DNA of 64,000 nt from Franconibacter helveticus LMG 23732 (GCF_000463115.2 NZ_AWFX01000042.1:176456-240455); one strand, 5' to 3'. Shown: positions 34,512 through 46,015, numbered from the stretch's first letter. Notes: generated by a model not told the origin, from the letters alone. Translations and numbers: made by a program.

Positions 34512-36171
34512 TACCGTACTAGCGGCGCAGTGCATCGATTACCCGCGCGATAAAGTCAAAATCTATATTCTTGATGACGGCAAGCGCCGGGAATTTGCCG
34601 TTTTCGCCGCGGATGTCGGCGTGGGCTACATCACCCGTAATGACAACTCGCATGCGAAGGCGGGCAACCTCAACCACGCAATGAAGATAACGCAAGGCGA
34701 GCTTATCTGCGTGTTTGACTGCGACCACGTCGCCACCCGCATCTTCCTGCAAGCGACCGTCGGCGCGTTTTTACAGGATCCGAAGCTCGCGCTTATCCAG
34801 ACGCCGCACTACTTTTATTCTCCCGACCCGTTTGAACGTAACCTGTCGGTCGGGCGCAACATTCCTAACGAAGGGATGCTTTTTTACGGCCCGATCCAGC
34901 AGGGCAACGATAACTGGAACGCCACCTTTTTCTGCGGCTCCTGCGCCGTGATTCGCCGCTCCGCGCTGGAAGAGATTGGCGGTTTCGCGGTTGAAACCGT
35001 AACCGAAGATGCGCACACGGCGCTGAAAATGCAGCGTCGCGGCTGGAACTCCGCGTTTCTGGATATTCCGCTGGCGGCGGGGCTTGCCACCGAACGTCTG
35101 GTGTTGCACGTTATCCAGCGAACCCGCTGGGCGCGCGGCATGACGCAAATATTCCGCATGGATAACCCGCTTTTCGGCCGCGGCCTGAAGCTTCAGCAGC
35201 GCCTTTGTTACCTTAGCGCAATGCTCTATTACCAGTTTGCGCTGCCGCGCATCGCGTTTGTGACCGCGCCGCTGGCCTATCTGCTGTTTAACCTCAACAT
35301 TATTCACTCTTCTGCGAGCCTGATTTTCGCCTACGCGCTGCCGCACTTGTTCCTGGCGATTTATGTCAACTCGCGGCTGAACGGCCGCTATCGCTATAGC
35401 TTCTGGGGCGAAATTTATGACCTGGTGCTGGCGTTCCATATCGCGCTGCCGACAGCGGTGACGATGCTGTTCCCGAAACGCGGCAAGTTCAACGTAACCG
35501 ATAAAGGCGCGCTGCTGGATGTCGGCTATTTTGACTTCCGGGTCGTGCGCCCGCATCTGATTGTCGCCATTCTGCTGACCGCCGGTATTATCGCGGGCAT
35601 CGTTCGCGCCTGCGCGCACGACTATTTCGGCGTCGACCCGTGGGTTATCGCCCTGAACGTGGGCTGGGGCGTTTACTGCCTTATTTTCCTGCTTGGCGCC
35701 ATTGCTGTCGCCCGTGAAACGCGTCAGGTGCGTAAAACCATTCGTATCGACGTGGAAATTCCGGTGCTGATCCACTACGCCAGCGGCATTGTGTCGCGCG
35801 CGACGACGCAGGATCTCTCTATGGGCGGTTGCCGTATCGCCGCGCCGGACGACCGTCACCTTAAGGATGAAATAGAAGAAGTGGAGCTGTTGTTGCAGTC
35901 GGAAGCCATTACCATTCCGGTCACGACCGTGACTGCGGATGAAAGCAGTATTCGCCTGATGTTTGAAGAGATCCCGCTGGCGCGCCGACGCGAGCTGGTT
36001 CGCGTGGTGCTGGCCCGCGCCGATGCGTGGATTAACCCGCCGAAGCCGCAGGACAACCCGTTCCGCTCGCTGTTAACCATTCTGCGCAGCGTGTTTGAAC
36101 TTTTCTGGCTCAGCTGGACGCAGCGCCGCAAAAACCGCCGCACGGCCGCTCAGGAGAATCGCGCAGCATGA
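34510..36171 (+). pseudogene. bcsA: bcsA, 5' end deleted
   Basis: The remaining 550 or so codons of the cellulose synthase catalytic subunit, in a different frame from bcsQ. Present are DDGKRREF, DCDHVATR, TEDAHTALK and QRTRWARGM (the later catalytic motifs), five or six membrane helices, and a C-terminal c-di-GMP-binding PilZ domain with RQVRKTIR and DLSMGG. Missing are the N-terminal membrane helices and the first part of the glycosyltransferase domain (including the VPTYNE-type motif), about 150-300 residues. The only upstream start is a TTG at 34459 inside bcsQ. Enzyme function is almost certainly lost. Confidence 0.88.
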
Positions 36172-38618
36172 AACGACTAACGCTTGCGATTTTCATCGGC
36201 GCGCTGTTCGCCGCGCCGCTGCACAGTGAAGAGCCTGCGGCGCCTGGAACGCTGCCTTTTGATCTGCCGGTGCCAACGCCGCAAGCGGCGGCGGCAGAAG
36301 CCGAAGCGGCGCAATCGGCCTCTGAGGCGGCGGCCGCTAACGAGATGCAATCTGGCGCAGCGCCGCTAACCGAAAACGTAACCACCTCCGAACCGACACC
36401 GGAAACGACACCGGAAACGACGTTAACGCCGCAACCCGCCGAGGCGCCAGCCGCAGAGGCAGCCGCTTTCGTGCCGACGGCGGTATCCAGCATTACCGTC
36501 GCGCAGATGGGCCAGCCGCAGGGAATATCGCTGAGCGGCGGCCAGTTGCAGGGCGGCATTACCTTTACGCTGCCCGCCGACCAGGTTATCACCAATGCGC
36601 AGCTTTCGCTGAACCTGCGCGTTTCGCCTGCGATGGCGGCGCGCAACGCCACCATGCAACTGATGCTGAACGGTCAGCCGCTGGGCACGGTTCCCCTGGG
36701 CGCGGCGCAGACCGACGTATCGCGTTTCCAGCTTGATGTGCCCGCCGCGCTGATGGTGTCGAGCAATAACATCAGCTTTAAAATCATCGACGGCGACGCC
36801 CAGCTCTGCCAGCGCGATCTCACCGATAAATACCGCGTCACCGTTCTGCCTGATTCACGCTTTGACCTAGAAGGCCAGCAGTTGAATATCGGCGCGGATC
36901 TGAGCCATTTGCCGCGGCCTTTCTTTGACGATATGCAAATGACGCCGGCTTCTATCGTGTTCGCTTTTCCGGCGAAACTGTCGCCAGAAGGCCTCAGCGC
37001 CGCGGCGCTGGTCGCGTCGTGGTTCGGCATTCAGGCAGACTACCGCGGCATTAACTTTAACGCCCTGCATGATCGCTTGCCGGAGAAAAACGGCATTCTG
37101 ATTGGCCGTCCGGGTGAGCAAATCGGCGGGCTTCGTCTGCCGCAGGCGGATAAACCCACCATACAAATCATCGATAACCCGGCGAACCCGGTTTATAAGC
37201 TGCTGCTTATCGTTGGCAATGACGAAACGGCGCTGCGTAGCGCCGCCTGGCGCATAACACGGGGCGAGTTTGCCCCGCAAACCGCAAGTGACACCGTCAC
37301 GCCAGCAGCCATTCCGGCCAGTCAGCCTTACGATGCGCCGCGCTGGATAACCACCGACCGGCCGGTCAAGCTTTCCGAACTCATCCGCAAAGATCAAAGC
37401 CTGACGACCACCGGTATCTGGCACGAACCGCTGCGCGTGGCGTTTCGCGCCGCGCCCGATCTCTTCTTATGGGATGGCGAAACCATTCCGCTGCGCATTA
37501 ATTACCGTTTTCCTTCTGAATCCTGGATCGACGAAGAAAACTCGTTTTTGAGCATGACGCTTAACAACACTTTTCTGCACAACCTGCCGGTGAACAAGCA
37601 GGGCATCCTTGAACAGCTCTGGCACCGCCTTGGCGGCGACGCGCGCCAGGAGCATTACAATATGCCGCTTGAGCCATACATGATTTATGGCGACAACCAG
37701 TTACAGCTCTATTTCAAAATTACGCCGAAAGAGAGCGCGCCATGCAGCGTGCTGCTTAACAACAATATCAAGAGCACGATTGACGACAGCTCGACGATAG
37801 ATTTAAGCCACACGCGCCACTTCGCGTTGCTGCCCAATCTCTCTTATTTTGTCGGCGCCTCGTTCCCGTTCTCGCGGCTGGCGGATTACTCGCAAACCGT
37901 GCTGTTGCTGCCGGAAAACCCGTCGGAAACGCAAATGGCGACGATGCTGGATCTGGCGGCGCGCTCCGGCAACGCGACGGGCACCTCGCTCAACCACAAC
38001 CGCATGGTTCTCGGTGTGCCGGCAGGCGGCGCCGATCTCGAAGCGCTGCGCGGCCGCGATGTGCTGGTCGTCAGCGGCGTGGAGCAGAACGCCTTCAACC
38101 GCACCGTGTTAAACGGCTCGCCGTTTGTCACGGAAGACAGAAGCTTTGGCGTGCGCACCCCGACCACATGGCAGAAGGCGCAGCGCTGGCTGCTGGGCGA
38201 CTGGAACGCCGATAACCTGGAAGCCGACCGCTACTTCACCTCAAATGAAGCCTGGCGCGGGTTTGTCAGTTTCCGCTCGCCATGGAATGAAGACCGTGTC
38301 GTGGTGATGGCTGTCGGCAGCAGCGACGACCAGCTCGCGCGCCTGCATGACGACCTGGCTTCCGCTCGCATTAACGCCGCCATTCGCGGCGACGTGGCGA
38401 TTATCACGAATGAAAACGGGGTACGCAGTTTCCGCGTCGGGCCGCAGTTCCCAAGCGGCCAGATGCCTGCCCATATGATGATAGTGTGGTACGCCAATCA
38501 GCACTCGGGGCTGCTTGCGGTCCTCGGCCTGGGCTTCGCCATTCTGGCGGGTCTTGCGCTGAACGCCCTCATGAAACGGCGCGCAAGAAAACGCCTGAAT
38601 CCGGATAATAAAAAATGA
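36168..38618 (+). CDS. bcsB: Cellulose synthase periplasmic subunit BcsB
   Basis: 816 residues. A signal peptide (about 1-20) and an unusually long, alanine-, proline- and threonine-rich N-terminal segment (about 25-105) precede the carbohydrate-binding and flavodoxin-like domains. A single C-terminal membrane helix (about 780-803: LAVLGLGFAILAGLALNAL) anchors the protein. Motifs: LPRPFFDDMQMTPASI, ASWFGIQADYRG and HYNMPLEPYMIYG. It overlaps the bcsA remnant by 4 bases. BcsB guides the new glucan through the periplasm. It is intact here although its partner BcsA is not. Confidence 0.92.
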   Translation: MKRLTLAIFIGALFAAPLHSEEPAAPGTLPFDLPVPTPQAAAAEAEAAQSASEAAAANEMQSGAAPLTENVTTSEPTPETTPETTLTPQPAEAPAAEAAAFVPTAVSSITVAQMGQPQGISLSGGQLQGGITFTLPADQVITNAQLSLNLRVSPAMAARNATMQLMLNGQPLGTVPLGAAQTDVSRFQLDVPAALMVSSNNISFKIIDGDAQLCQRDLTDKYRVTVLPDSRFDLEGQQLNIGADLSHLPRPFFDDMQMTPASIVFAFPAKLSPEGLSAAALVASWFGIQADYRGINFNALHDRLPEKNGILIGRPGEQIGGLRLPQADKPTIQIIDNPANPVYKLLLIVGNDETALRSAAWRITRGEFAPQTASDTVTPAAIPASQPYDAPRWITTDRPVKLSELIRKDQSLTTTGIWHEPLRVAFRAAPDLFLWDGETIPLRINYRFPSESWIDEENSFLSMTLNNTFLHNLPVNKQGILEQLWHRLGGDARQEHYNMPLEPYMIYGDNQLQLYFKITPKESAPCSVLLNNNIKSTIDDSSTIDLSHTRHFALLPNLSYFVGASFPFSRLADYSQTVLLLPENPSETQMATMLDLAARSGNATGTSLNHNRMVLGVPAGGADLEALRGRDVLVVSGVEQNAFNRTVLNGSPFVTEDRSFGVRTPTTWQKAQRWLLGDWNADNLEADRYFTSNEAWRGFVSFRSPWNEDRVVVMAVGSSDDQLARLHDDLASARINAAIRGDVAIITNENGVRSFRVGPQFPSGQMPAHMMIVWYANQHSGLLAVLGLGFAILAGLALNALMKRRARKRLNPDNKK

Positions 38619-41600
38619 AAGCGCAGACTAAATTGACACGTAAAAAGGGCCGCCGCATTTCGACGTTTTGCCTGACCAGCGCGCTGGCGCTGGGCACGCT
38701 TGGCGCCGCGCAGGCCGCGCCCGCCAATGACGCCGCGCTGAAGGCGCTCTTCGACCAGGCCAATTACTGGCATGATAAATCCAACGATCAGCTGGCGATG
38801 GGCTCGCTGCAAAAAGTGTTGATGGTCGACCCTGATAACACCGAGGCGCTTTATCTGATGGCGCTCTGGTCTCAGCAAAGCGGCGACATGAAATCATCCG
38901 CCAGCTGGCGCGCCCGGCTGGCGAAGGTTTCGCCCAACGATCCGAAATTACAGTCGCTTGAGAATGCGAAGCAGCTGACGCAGGTGCCCCAGGGCCAGCT
39001 CAACCTCGCTCGCCAGCAGGCGCGCAGCGGCAATGTGCCAGGCGCGCTTGCCACCTGGCGCACCCTGTTTAACGGCGATACGCCGCCGGCGAGCCTTGCG
39101 CCGGAATATTACCTGACGATGGCGGGCGATAAAGCGCTTTACCCGCAGGCAGTGAGCGAGCTGCGCAACTTTGTCGCGCAAAACCCGCAGGATAACGGCG
39201 CGCGCGTGGCGCTCGGCAAAGTGCTGACCTGGCGGGAGGAGACGCGCCGGGAAGGGATTGAAATGCTTGAGCCGATGGCCGCCAGCAATAAAGAGGCGGA
39301 CAGCGGCCTGCGCCAGGCGCTGCTCTGGCTCGGCCCGCAGCAGGGCGACGAGCGCTACTATGAAACCTGGCTGCAACGTCATCCGCAGGATAACGACGTG
39401 CAGGCTTATTACCGTAAAAATATCGGCGGCGCGGCAAAAGGCGAAGGCTATACCGCGCTGAACACCGGCAATCTGGATAATGCCCGTCGCCAGTTTGAGC
39501 AAGTTTTACAGACCAACCCGGAAGATGCCGATGCGCTCGCCGGGATGGGTTACATCGCCCAGCGCAGCGGCGACTACCAGGCGGCGGCGCAATACCTTAA
39601 CCGTGCGGCGTCGCTTGGCGGCGACGCCTCGGCAGAGCGCAAAGCGCAGGCCGAAGACGCGGCATTCTACGGCCAGCTCGCCCAGGCGCAGCAGGCGCTG
39701 AAAGCGGGTAACGTCAGCCAGGCGCTGGCGCTTTCAGCGCCGCTGGCGCAGGCAAGCGGCGAACGCGGCACGGCGGCGAAGCTTTTTCGCGCCGACGTGC
39801 TGCGTCATAACAAAGATTACGCGCAGGCCGAACAGACGCTGCGCTCGGTGCTGAACGACCAGCCGGACAACGCCGCCGCGCGCGAAAATCTCTATTACGT
39901 GCTGCGCGATCAGAACAAAACCGCCGAAGCGCAAACCGTACTGAGAACATTGCCGTCAGGCTTGCAGGCGCGTCTGCAACCGCGCACCGTAAGCGGGTTG
40001 CCTGGCGACCCTGTACGCCGCCAGGCACAGCAGGCGGCGGCAAACGGCAATACCGCGCAGGCGATTTCTATTTTGCGTGACGGTGTCACGCGTTTGCCGA
40101 ACGATCCGTGGCTGCGTCTTGACCTGGCGCGCCTGTTACAAAAAAACGGTAATGAAAGCGAAGCCTCTGCGGTAATGGCGCCGGCGTTTCGCCCCGGCGC
40201 CAGCAACAGCGAGCTATATTCCGCCGCGCTGTTTTCAAGCGAAAACGGCGGCTGGCAACAGGCGCAACAGCTGCTTTCCCGCATTCCTGCCGCAAGCCGC
40301 AACCGCGACATGCGCGAACTGGCGCAGCGGGTTAATTACAATTTGCAGATGACGACAGCCGAGCGTTATCTGGCGCAGGGCAACGCCATCGCCGCCGCCA
40401 ACACTCTTAAAGCGCTTGCCGCCACGCCGCCGCAAAGCCCGGCGGATGCCGGTAAGCTGGCGCGCTTGCTGGCGCAAAGCGGTGATGTTGCCGGCGCCGT
40501 CGCCGTGGTGCGCGAGAACCAGCGCCAGGGCGTTAAAGGCAACGCGGGCGATTACGCCGACCAGGTGGCGGTGCTCAACCAGGCGGGGCTGACCAGCGAA
40601 GCCCAGACTATTCTTTCTAACCCGCAGGTGCAGGCGAGCAGTACGCCAACCCAGCTTGCAGGCCTGCGTAACGGCTATGTGATCAACGAGGCCGATCGCC
40701 TGCGCGAGCAGGGCAACTATGCCGCTGCTTACGATAAGCTCATCGGCGCGCTGCAAAACGACCCGCAGAACACTGACCTGATGTTCGCTATGGGCCGCCT
40801 CTACCAGAGCGGCAAGATGAATAAAGAAGCGGGCGTGGTTTATGACTATCTGATGACCCGCGACACGCCGGACCAGGCGGCGCGTGCCGGCGCTATTGAT
40901 GTCGCGCTGGCCCAGGATGACGTTAACAAGGCACGCTCCCTTGCCGCCGGTTTGCGCAACGATAATTCCCCTGACAGGCTGCTGTTGCTGGCGCGGGTGG
41001 AAGAGGCGCAGGGCAATCACCAGCAGGCGATGACCTATCTGCGCAGCGCGCGCGGCAGGCTGCTGGGCTTACAGGAAGGCAGCAGCGGTACGCCGGTGGT
41101 CGGCGGCTTGCTGGCGTCTGATAACCCCTTTACGAAAAACAGCCGCACCGCCGCCCGCGCGCCTTCGCCTTCACTCTATGGCCGGGCGATGCCCTGGCAG
41201 GTGGCCCCGGCAACGGTTGACCCGGCGGGTTCGCTGCCGGGAACCTACCGCACCGATCTGCCGGTGGATACCGCGCAAAGCCGCACGCTGCGCCAGATCG
41301 ATGAGATGATGCAGACGATGGACGACCAGACCGGCACCTGGTTGCAGGGCGGCGTGCAGGTTCGCGGGCGCGACGGCGAGTCGGGTCTCAGCAAGCTGAC
41401 CGAAGCGAAAGCGCCGCTGACGTGGTCAAGCTCGCCGTTTGGCGAGTCGCGTTTTGAGTTTACCGCCACGCCCATTACGCTTAACGCAGGCAGCGCGGGC
41501 GGCGACGCATGGCGCCGCTACGGTTCAAACCCGCTGTCAAACGGGGTGACAAACCTGGCGACCACCATCGTTAACCAGCAAAACGCGATCCGCGCAGCGA

Positions 41601-42686
41601 CCGCCTCCATGAACGCAGAGCAGCTTGCGCAATACATTGCCGCCAACCCGGGCGCCGTAGAGATAGCCGGTGGATCTCTCGAATGTGGATCTGAATGACT
41701 ATAACCCGACCGGGTCGGCAGGCATGGCAAACCTGGCGGCCTTTGCAGAAGGGTTAAGCCAGGATGCGCAGTCTTACCTGATAGCCTCCGGCCAGAAACC
41801 TAACGTTAATGACCCGGGCGATGTTTCAACCGATTCGCAACGCGCCGACGGCGTGGAGCTGAATATGGCGCTGAGCGGGAAAGAGTATAAGCTCGATATC
41901 GGCACCACGCCGCTTGGCCAGGATCTCAGCACCCTGGTCGGCGGGGTGAAATGGTCGCCTAAGCTTACCGACTACCTGACGCTTATCCTCACCGGCGAGC
42001 GCCGCGCGCTGACTGACAGCCTGCTTTCCTATGTTGGGCTGAAAGACAGCTATTCCGGCAAAACCTGGGGGCGCGTCACCAAAAATGGCGGCAGCGCCAT
42101 GCTGAGCTACGATGACGGCGACGCGGGCTTTTACATCAGCGGCGGCGGCTACAGCTATTTAGGCGAAAACGTGGCCAGCAATACCAGCATGAACGCCAGC
42201 GCGGGCGTTTATCTGCGTCCTTATCACGATGATTACCGCGAGCTTAAAACCGGCCTGAATACCTCGTGGATGGATTACTCGAAAAACCTGAGCCATTTTA
42301 CGTTCGGTCAGGGCGGCTATTTCAGCCCGCAAAACTACGTCAGCGTTTCATTGCCGGTGGACTACACGCAGAAGTTTGATAACTGGAAGCTCAGCCTCGG
42401 CGGGTCGGTGGGGTATCAGTCCTATACTCAGGACAGCAGCGATTACTTCCCGACGAAATCGGGCTGGCAGTCCGCGCTGGAGACGCTCGCTGACGATGGC
42501 TTCACCAAAGAGGCGCATTATAAGAGCAGCTCGGAAAACGGTATTGGTTATACCTTCCGCGCTGCGGCAGATTACAACGTCAATAAACAAATGACCATTG
42601 GCGGCCAGGTAGGCTACGACACCTTTGGCGATTACAACGAAAGCACAGCAGGGCTTTACTTCCGTTATATGTTAGGGAACCACTGA
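38615..42686 (+). pseudogene. bcsC: bcsC, cellulose export protein, split by a frameshift
   Basis: The first frame (38615-41698) gives 1027 residues: a signal peptide (about 1-35), a long array of tetratricopeptide repeats that spans the periplasm, and the linker. It ends early at TGA 41696-41698. The rest of BcsC, including the outer-membrane barrel (FYISGGGYSYLGENVAS to YFRYMLGNH), continues in the +1 frame from about 41667-41698 to 42686. No large gap or foreign DNA lies at the break, so one extra base or two missing bases are the cause. A protein without the barrel cannot export cellulose. Confidence 0.88.
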
Positions 42687-42688
42687 TT

Positions 42689-43168
42689 ATGGCACTTGAT
42701 ACCAGCAATTCCGTCCTGATGGCTTATTTTCAGCAGCAGCAAACGCCGCCCGGCTGGTTTGATTTGCTGACCATTATGGTGGACGGCATGGTCAGCAACG
42801 TGGGCGAAACGGAAAGCCAGCCTTTTCTGATGCAGATGGGCGAGACGCTGGCGGATCGCTTTCCGCTGCCTGTATCTGAGACGGTAGGCGAGCTGGAAGC
42901 GGCGATGAACGCAAAATTCGCCGCCTTCGGCTGGGGCGTCGTGGATATCAGCGCGAGCGACGACGGCATGCTGTTGCGCCATCAGGCGCTCCCGGTCTAC
43001 CGCGACGTCGCCGGGCAAACGCGCTGGTGCAATGCATTATGCGCCGTCCTGGAAGGGCTATACGGTCGCTGGCTGCTTGCGCAGGGCGGCGACGCGAAGC
43101 TTGTGGTGAAGCGCCATCGCGCCTTTTCCGTTTCGGATGTGCAGTTCCGTTATTACAATCCTCAGTGA
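42689..43168 (+). CDS. bcsD: Cellulose synthase accessory subunit BcsD
   Basis: 159 residues. It matches BcsD of Komagataeibacter-type operons: an all-alpha/beta small protein that forms octameric rings in the periplasm or cytosol and guides glucan strands. [20 protein letters not shown] and [20 protein letters not shown] fit the family. It starts 2 bases after the bcsC stop. The frame is intact. Confidence 0.85.
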   Translation: MALDTSNSVLMAYFQQQQTPPGWFDLLTIMVDGMVSNVGETESQPFLMQMGETLADRFPLPVSETVGELEAAMNAKFAAFGWGVVDISASDDGMLLRHQALPVYRDVAGQTRWCNALCAVLEGLYGRWLLAQGGDAKLVVKRHRAFSVSDVQFRYYNPQ

Positions 43169-43176
43169 GAACGTTC

Positions 43177-44172
43177 ATGGTCAAACAACTTTTCGCAGGG
43201 GCGATGGTTATCGCCAGCCTGCTTTGCGTACCGATTGTCCACGCCGCCGGCGCCTGGGACAGCTACAAGAGCCGTTTCCTGATGGCCGATGGCCGTATAG
43301 TCGATACCGGCAACAACAACGTTTCACATACTGAAGGCCAGGGTTTCGCCATGCTGATGGCGGTGGCGAATAACGACCGCGCCAGCTTTGACAGCATGTG
43401 GAAATGGACTGAAAAAAACCTGAAAAACAACAGCAATGGCCTGTTTTACTGGCGCTACAACCCGGTTGCGCCTGATCCGGTAGCGGATAAAAACAACGCC
43501 TCCGACGGCGACGTGCTTATCGCCTGGGCGTTGCTGAAGGCAGACCAGCGCTGGCATGATCCGCGCTACAGCGCCGCTTCCGATGCCATCGCGAAAGCCG
43601 TGGTCGAGCATAACGTGGTTAACTTTGCCGGTTATGACGTGATGATGCCGGGGGCTAACGGCTTTAACCGCAACAGCTCGGTCATTGTCAATCCTTCCTA
43701 TTTTATCTTCCCGGCATGGCAGGCCTTTGCTGACCGCAGCCATCTGGTCATCTGGCGCAACCTGATTCAGGACGGGCAGAAGCTGCTCGGCAAGATGGGC
43801 TGGGGCGATTCAAAACTGCCAACCGACTGGGTAACGCTCGCCGCCGACGGCACAATGGCGCCCGCAAAAGAGTGGGCGCCGCGTTCAAGCTACGACGCCA
43901 TCCGTATTCCGCTTTATGTAAGCTGGTATAACGCCACCAGCCCGCTGCTTACACCGTGGCGCGCCTGGTGGCAGAAGTTCGACCGTAACCAGACGCCAGC
44001 CTGGGTGAACGTCACCACCAATGAGCGAGCGCCTTACAACATGCAGGGCGGTTTGCTGGCGGTGCGGGATTTGGTCAGCGGGCAGCCGCAGGGCGAGCCG
44101 CAAATCACCGCTCAGGATGATTACTACTCCGCCAGCCTGAAAATGCTGGTCTGGATCTCGCAGCAGCGCTAG
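43177..44172 (+). CDS. bcsZ: Endo-1,4-beta-glucanase BcsZ (GH8)
   Basis: 331 residues. The signal peptide (cleavage after VHA) is followed by a GH8 (alpha/alpha)6 barrel: [20 protein letters not shown], then [18 protein letters not shown] (catalytic acid E), [11 protein letters not shown] (catalytic D region) and [10 protein letters not shown]. It trims glucan in the periplasm. The start at 43177 lies 8 bases after bcsD; a frame from 43027 runs inside bcsD. A strong terminator follows. The gene is intact although the synthase is broken. Confidence 0.92.
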   Translation: MVKQLFAGAMVIASLLCVPIVHAAGAWDSYKSRFLMADGRIVDTGNNNVSHTEGQGFAMLMAVANNDRASFDSMWKWTEKNLKNNSNGLFYWRYNPVAPDPVADKNNASDGDVLIAWALLKADQRWHDPRYSAASDAIAKAVVEHNVVNFAGYDVMMPGANGFNRNSSVIVNPSYFIFPAWQAFADRSHLVIWRNLIQDGQKLLGKMGWGDSKLPTDWVTLAADGTMAPAKEWAPRSSYDAIRIPLYVSWYNATSPLLTPWRAWWQKFDRNQTPAWVNVTTNERAPYNMQGGLLAVRDLVSGQPQGEPQITAQDDYYSASLKMLVWISQQR

Positions 44173-44189
44173 CGCGCTGGCCGTCAACG

Positions 44190-44220
44190 TTAAAAAAAGG
44201 GGGCCTTGCGGCCCCTTTGT
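44190..44220. terminator. Bidirectional terminator between bcsZ and the alpha/beta hydrolase gene
   Basis: GGGGCC and GGCCCC pair around TTGC, with an A-run before and TTTGTT after. The convergent hydrolase gene ends within it. Confidence 0.85.
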
Positions 44221-45224
44221 TATTTCAGCGCGCTTAAGCCTTCAAGCAACGCTTTGTGAAAGCGATCCGGATCCTGGATTTGCGGCGCGTGGCCCATGTC
44301 GTCAAACTCAACAAGCGTGGCGTTCGCAATGCGCTTCGCCGTCTCTTTGCCCAGCACCGCATAATTGCCCAGCGTTTTTTGCACCTCCGGCGGCGCGGCG
44401 TCTTTACCGATCGCGGTATTGTCTTTAGTGCCTATCATCAGCAAGGTCGGCATTTTCAGCGCGTCGAACTCATAGACCACCGGCTGGGTGTAGATCATGT
44501 CGTAGAGCAGCGCGGAGTTCCACGCCACCTGTTTCTTCCCGTCGCCGTTGTTTAACCCGGCCAGCATGTTAACCCAGCGGTCATATTCCGGCTTCCACTG
44601 CCCGGCGTAATAGGTATTTTGCTCATATTTGCGGATGCTCTGCGCGCTGGTTTTCAGCTCCCGCTGATACCATTGATCGACGCTCAGATAAGGCACGCCT
44701 TTGCGCTTCCAGTCTTCAAGTCCGATGGGGTTAACCATCACCAGTTGTTCGACCTGGTCCGGGTAAAGCAGGGCGTAGCGGGTGGCGAGCATGCCGCCGG
44801 TAGAGTGGCCGATCACAGTAGCTTTAGCGATACCGAGCTTTTCGAGCAGGGCGTGGGTATTGGCGGCAAGCTGCTGGAAGCTGTACTGGTAGCTTTGCGG
44901 TTTCGTGGATTTGCAAAAACCAACCTGATCCGGCGCGATAACGCGATAGCCCGCGCCGCTCAGGGCACGAATAGTCTCTTCCCAGGTACCGGCACAGAAA
45001 TTTTTGCCGTGCATCAGCACCACCGTGCGGCCATTGGCTTTTGCTGGCCGGACATCAATATAGGCCATCTCCAGCTGCTGGTTCTGGGAAGTAAAGGTAA
45101 AACGCTCCGCAGGCCAGGCGTAATCAAACCCTTCCAGCTGCGGGCCATATTTCGGTTCGGCGGCGAGCACGGAAAACGACATCGCCAACAGCGAGGCGGC
45201 GCAAGTCAGACGGCGTACAGACAT
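44220..45224 (-). CDS. Periplasmic alpha/beta-hydrolase
   Basis: 334 residues with a signal peptide (cleavage near LAAEP). Alpha/beta-hydrolase fold: oxyanion-hole HGKNFCAGTWEE, nucleophile S141 in GHSTGG, and a late histidine in DDMGHAPQ. Substrates of this family include esters, epoxides and lactones; nothing in the sequence selects one. It is transcribed toward the cellulose operon but has its own unit. The RBS precedes 45224 (TTCAGGAGACCGTT). Confidence 0.85.
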   Translation of the reverse strand: MSVRRLTCAASLLAMSFSVLAAEPKYGPQLEGFDYAWPAERFTFTSQNQQLEMAYIDVRPAKANGRTVVLMHGKNFCAGTWEETIRALSGAGYRVIAPDQVGFCKSTKPQSYQYSFQQLAANTHALLEKLGIAKATVIGHSTGGMLATRYALLYPDQVEQLVMVNPIGLEDWKRKGVPYLSVDQWYQRELKTSAQSIRKYEQNTYYAGQWKPEYDRWVNMLAGLNNGDGKKQVAWNSALLYDMIYTQPVVYEFDALKMPTLLMIGTKDNTAIGKDAAPPEVQKTLGNYAVLGKETAKRIANATLVEFDDMGHAPQIQDPDRFHKALLEGLSALK

Positions 45225-45301
45225 AACGGTCTCCTGAAGTTAAGACAATCAACGTCATACTGTAGAGCAAAGCGAAGGGCGCGGAGGTAAAAGCGTGTAA
45301 A

Positions 45302-45319
45302 GCGGGCCGGTTTGCCCGC
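45302..45319 (-). terminator. Hairpin after the flavin reductase gene
   Basis: GCGGGC and GCCCGC pair around CGGTTT, 8 bases from the stop. On the minus strand the tail CTTTACACGCTTTTACC is only moderately U-rich. Confidence 0.5.
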
Positions 45320-45326
45320 CTTAAGG

Positions 45327-45908
45327 TCAGAGGTCGGTTTTCACATTCAGCGCTTTGCCCGTGGCGTAAAACTGGCCGCCTGCAACGTAATGCAGGCTGC
45401 GAAGCTGTGCGGGCGCCTGCTCGAAATGCCAGTGCCCGTCCTGAAAAACGCGGCTGTCGGCCCAGGCAGCGATCACTTCGCCGATAAAAAGATCGTACTG
45501 CTGCTGGTTATGCGGTTCGGGAATGAGCCGACAAACCAGCCACGCGGCGCAGCCCGCCACCAGCGGCGCGTCCACGCCCGGCAGAGAGAAGAGTTCAACG
45601 CCCGCACGCTGTAGCTTATCCGGCTCCTGCGCCAGGGTATGGGTGCCCAGATAATGGGTCAGTTCAATCTGCGCGGCTGTCGGCACCTGAATGACAAACA
45701 GGCCGCTCTGCTCAATAAGCGAACGCGTTTTCGCAATTTTGTCGATCACCGCGGTGATTTTGGGCGGCTGGAAGTCAAGCCCGCAGACCCACGCGGCGGA
45801 CATCACATTCTCAACGCCGTTAGCGCGAGCGGAAACCAGCGCCGTCGGCCCGTGGTTAATCAAGCGGTACGCCTTTTCTAAAGGCACGCTGGCGATATGT
45901 TCGTTCAT
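45327..45908 (-). CDS. Flavin reductase-like protein
   Basis: 193 residues. A split-barrel flavin-binding fold of the flavin-reductase (FlaRed) family, with GPTALVSARANGVENVMSAA at the N-terminus and PPKITAVIDKIAKTRSLIEQ characteristic of FMN-binding members. It likely reduces FMN or FAD with NAD(P)H for an unknown oxygenase. No oxygenase is adjacent. A large hairpin separates it from the histidine kinase gene upstream. Confidence 0.85.
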   Translation of the reverse strand: MNEHIASVPLEKAYRLINHGPTALVSARANGVENVMSAAWVCGLDFQPPKITAVIDKIAKTRSLIEQSGLFVIQVPTAAQIELTHYLGTHTLAQEPDKLQRAGVELFSLPGVDAPLVAGCAAWLVCRLIPEPHNQQQYDLFIGEVIAAWADSRVFQDGHWHFEQAPAQLRSLHYVAGGQFYATGKALNVKTDL

Positions 45909-46015
45909 TTTATCCTCATCATCTGGCCTGAACGGGCGCTTATCATCGCGTGAAAAGCCTGATTGTGAAATGGCGAGAAGAGCTTTAGCGCTAAAGCCGG
46001 GCCGCCAGCAGGCTT

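Noticed and set aside
34491-34516. Microhomology-mediated deletion between two GATACCG copies at bcsQ/bcsA
   Set aside because: Deletion between direct repeats leaves one copy, but two are still present; so the repeat does not explain the event by itself.
41640-41700. Programmed ribosomal frameshift in bcsC
   Set aside because: No slippery sequence or downstream structure is seen, and the operon also has a deletion.
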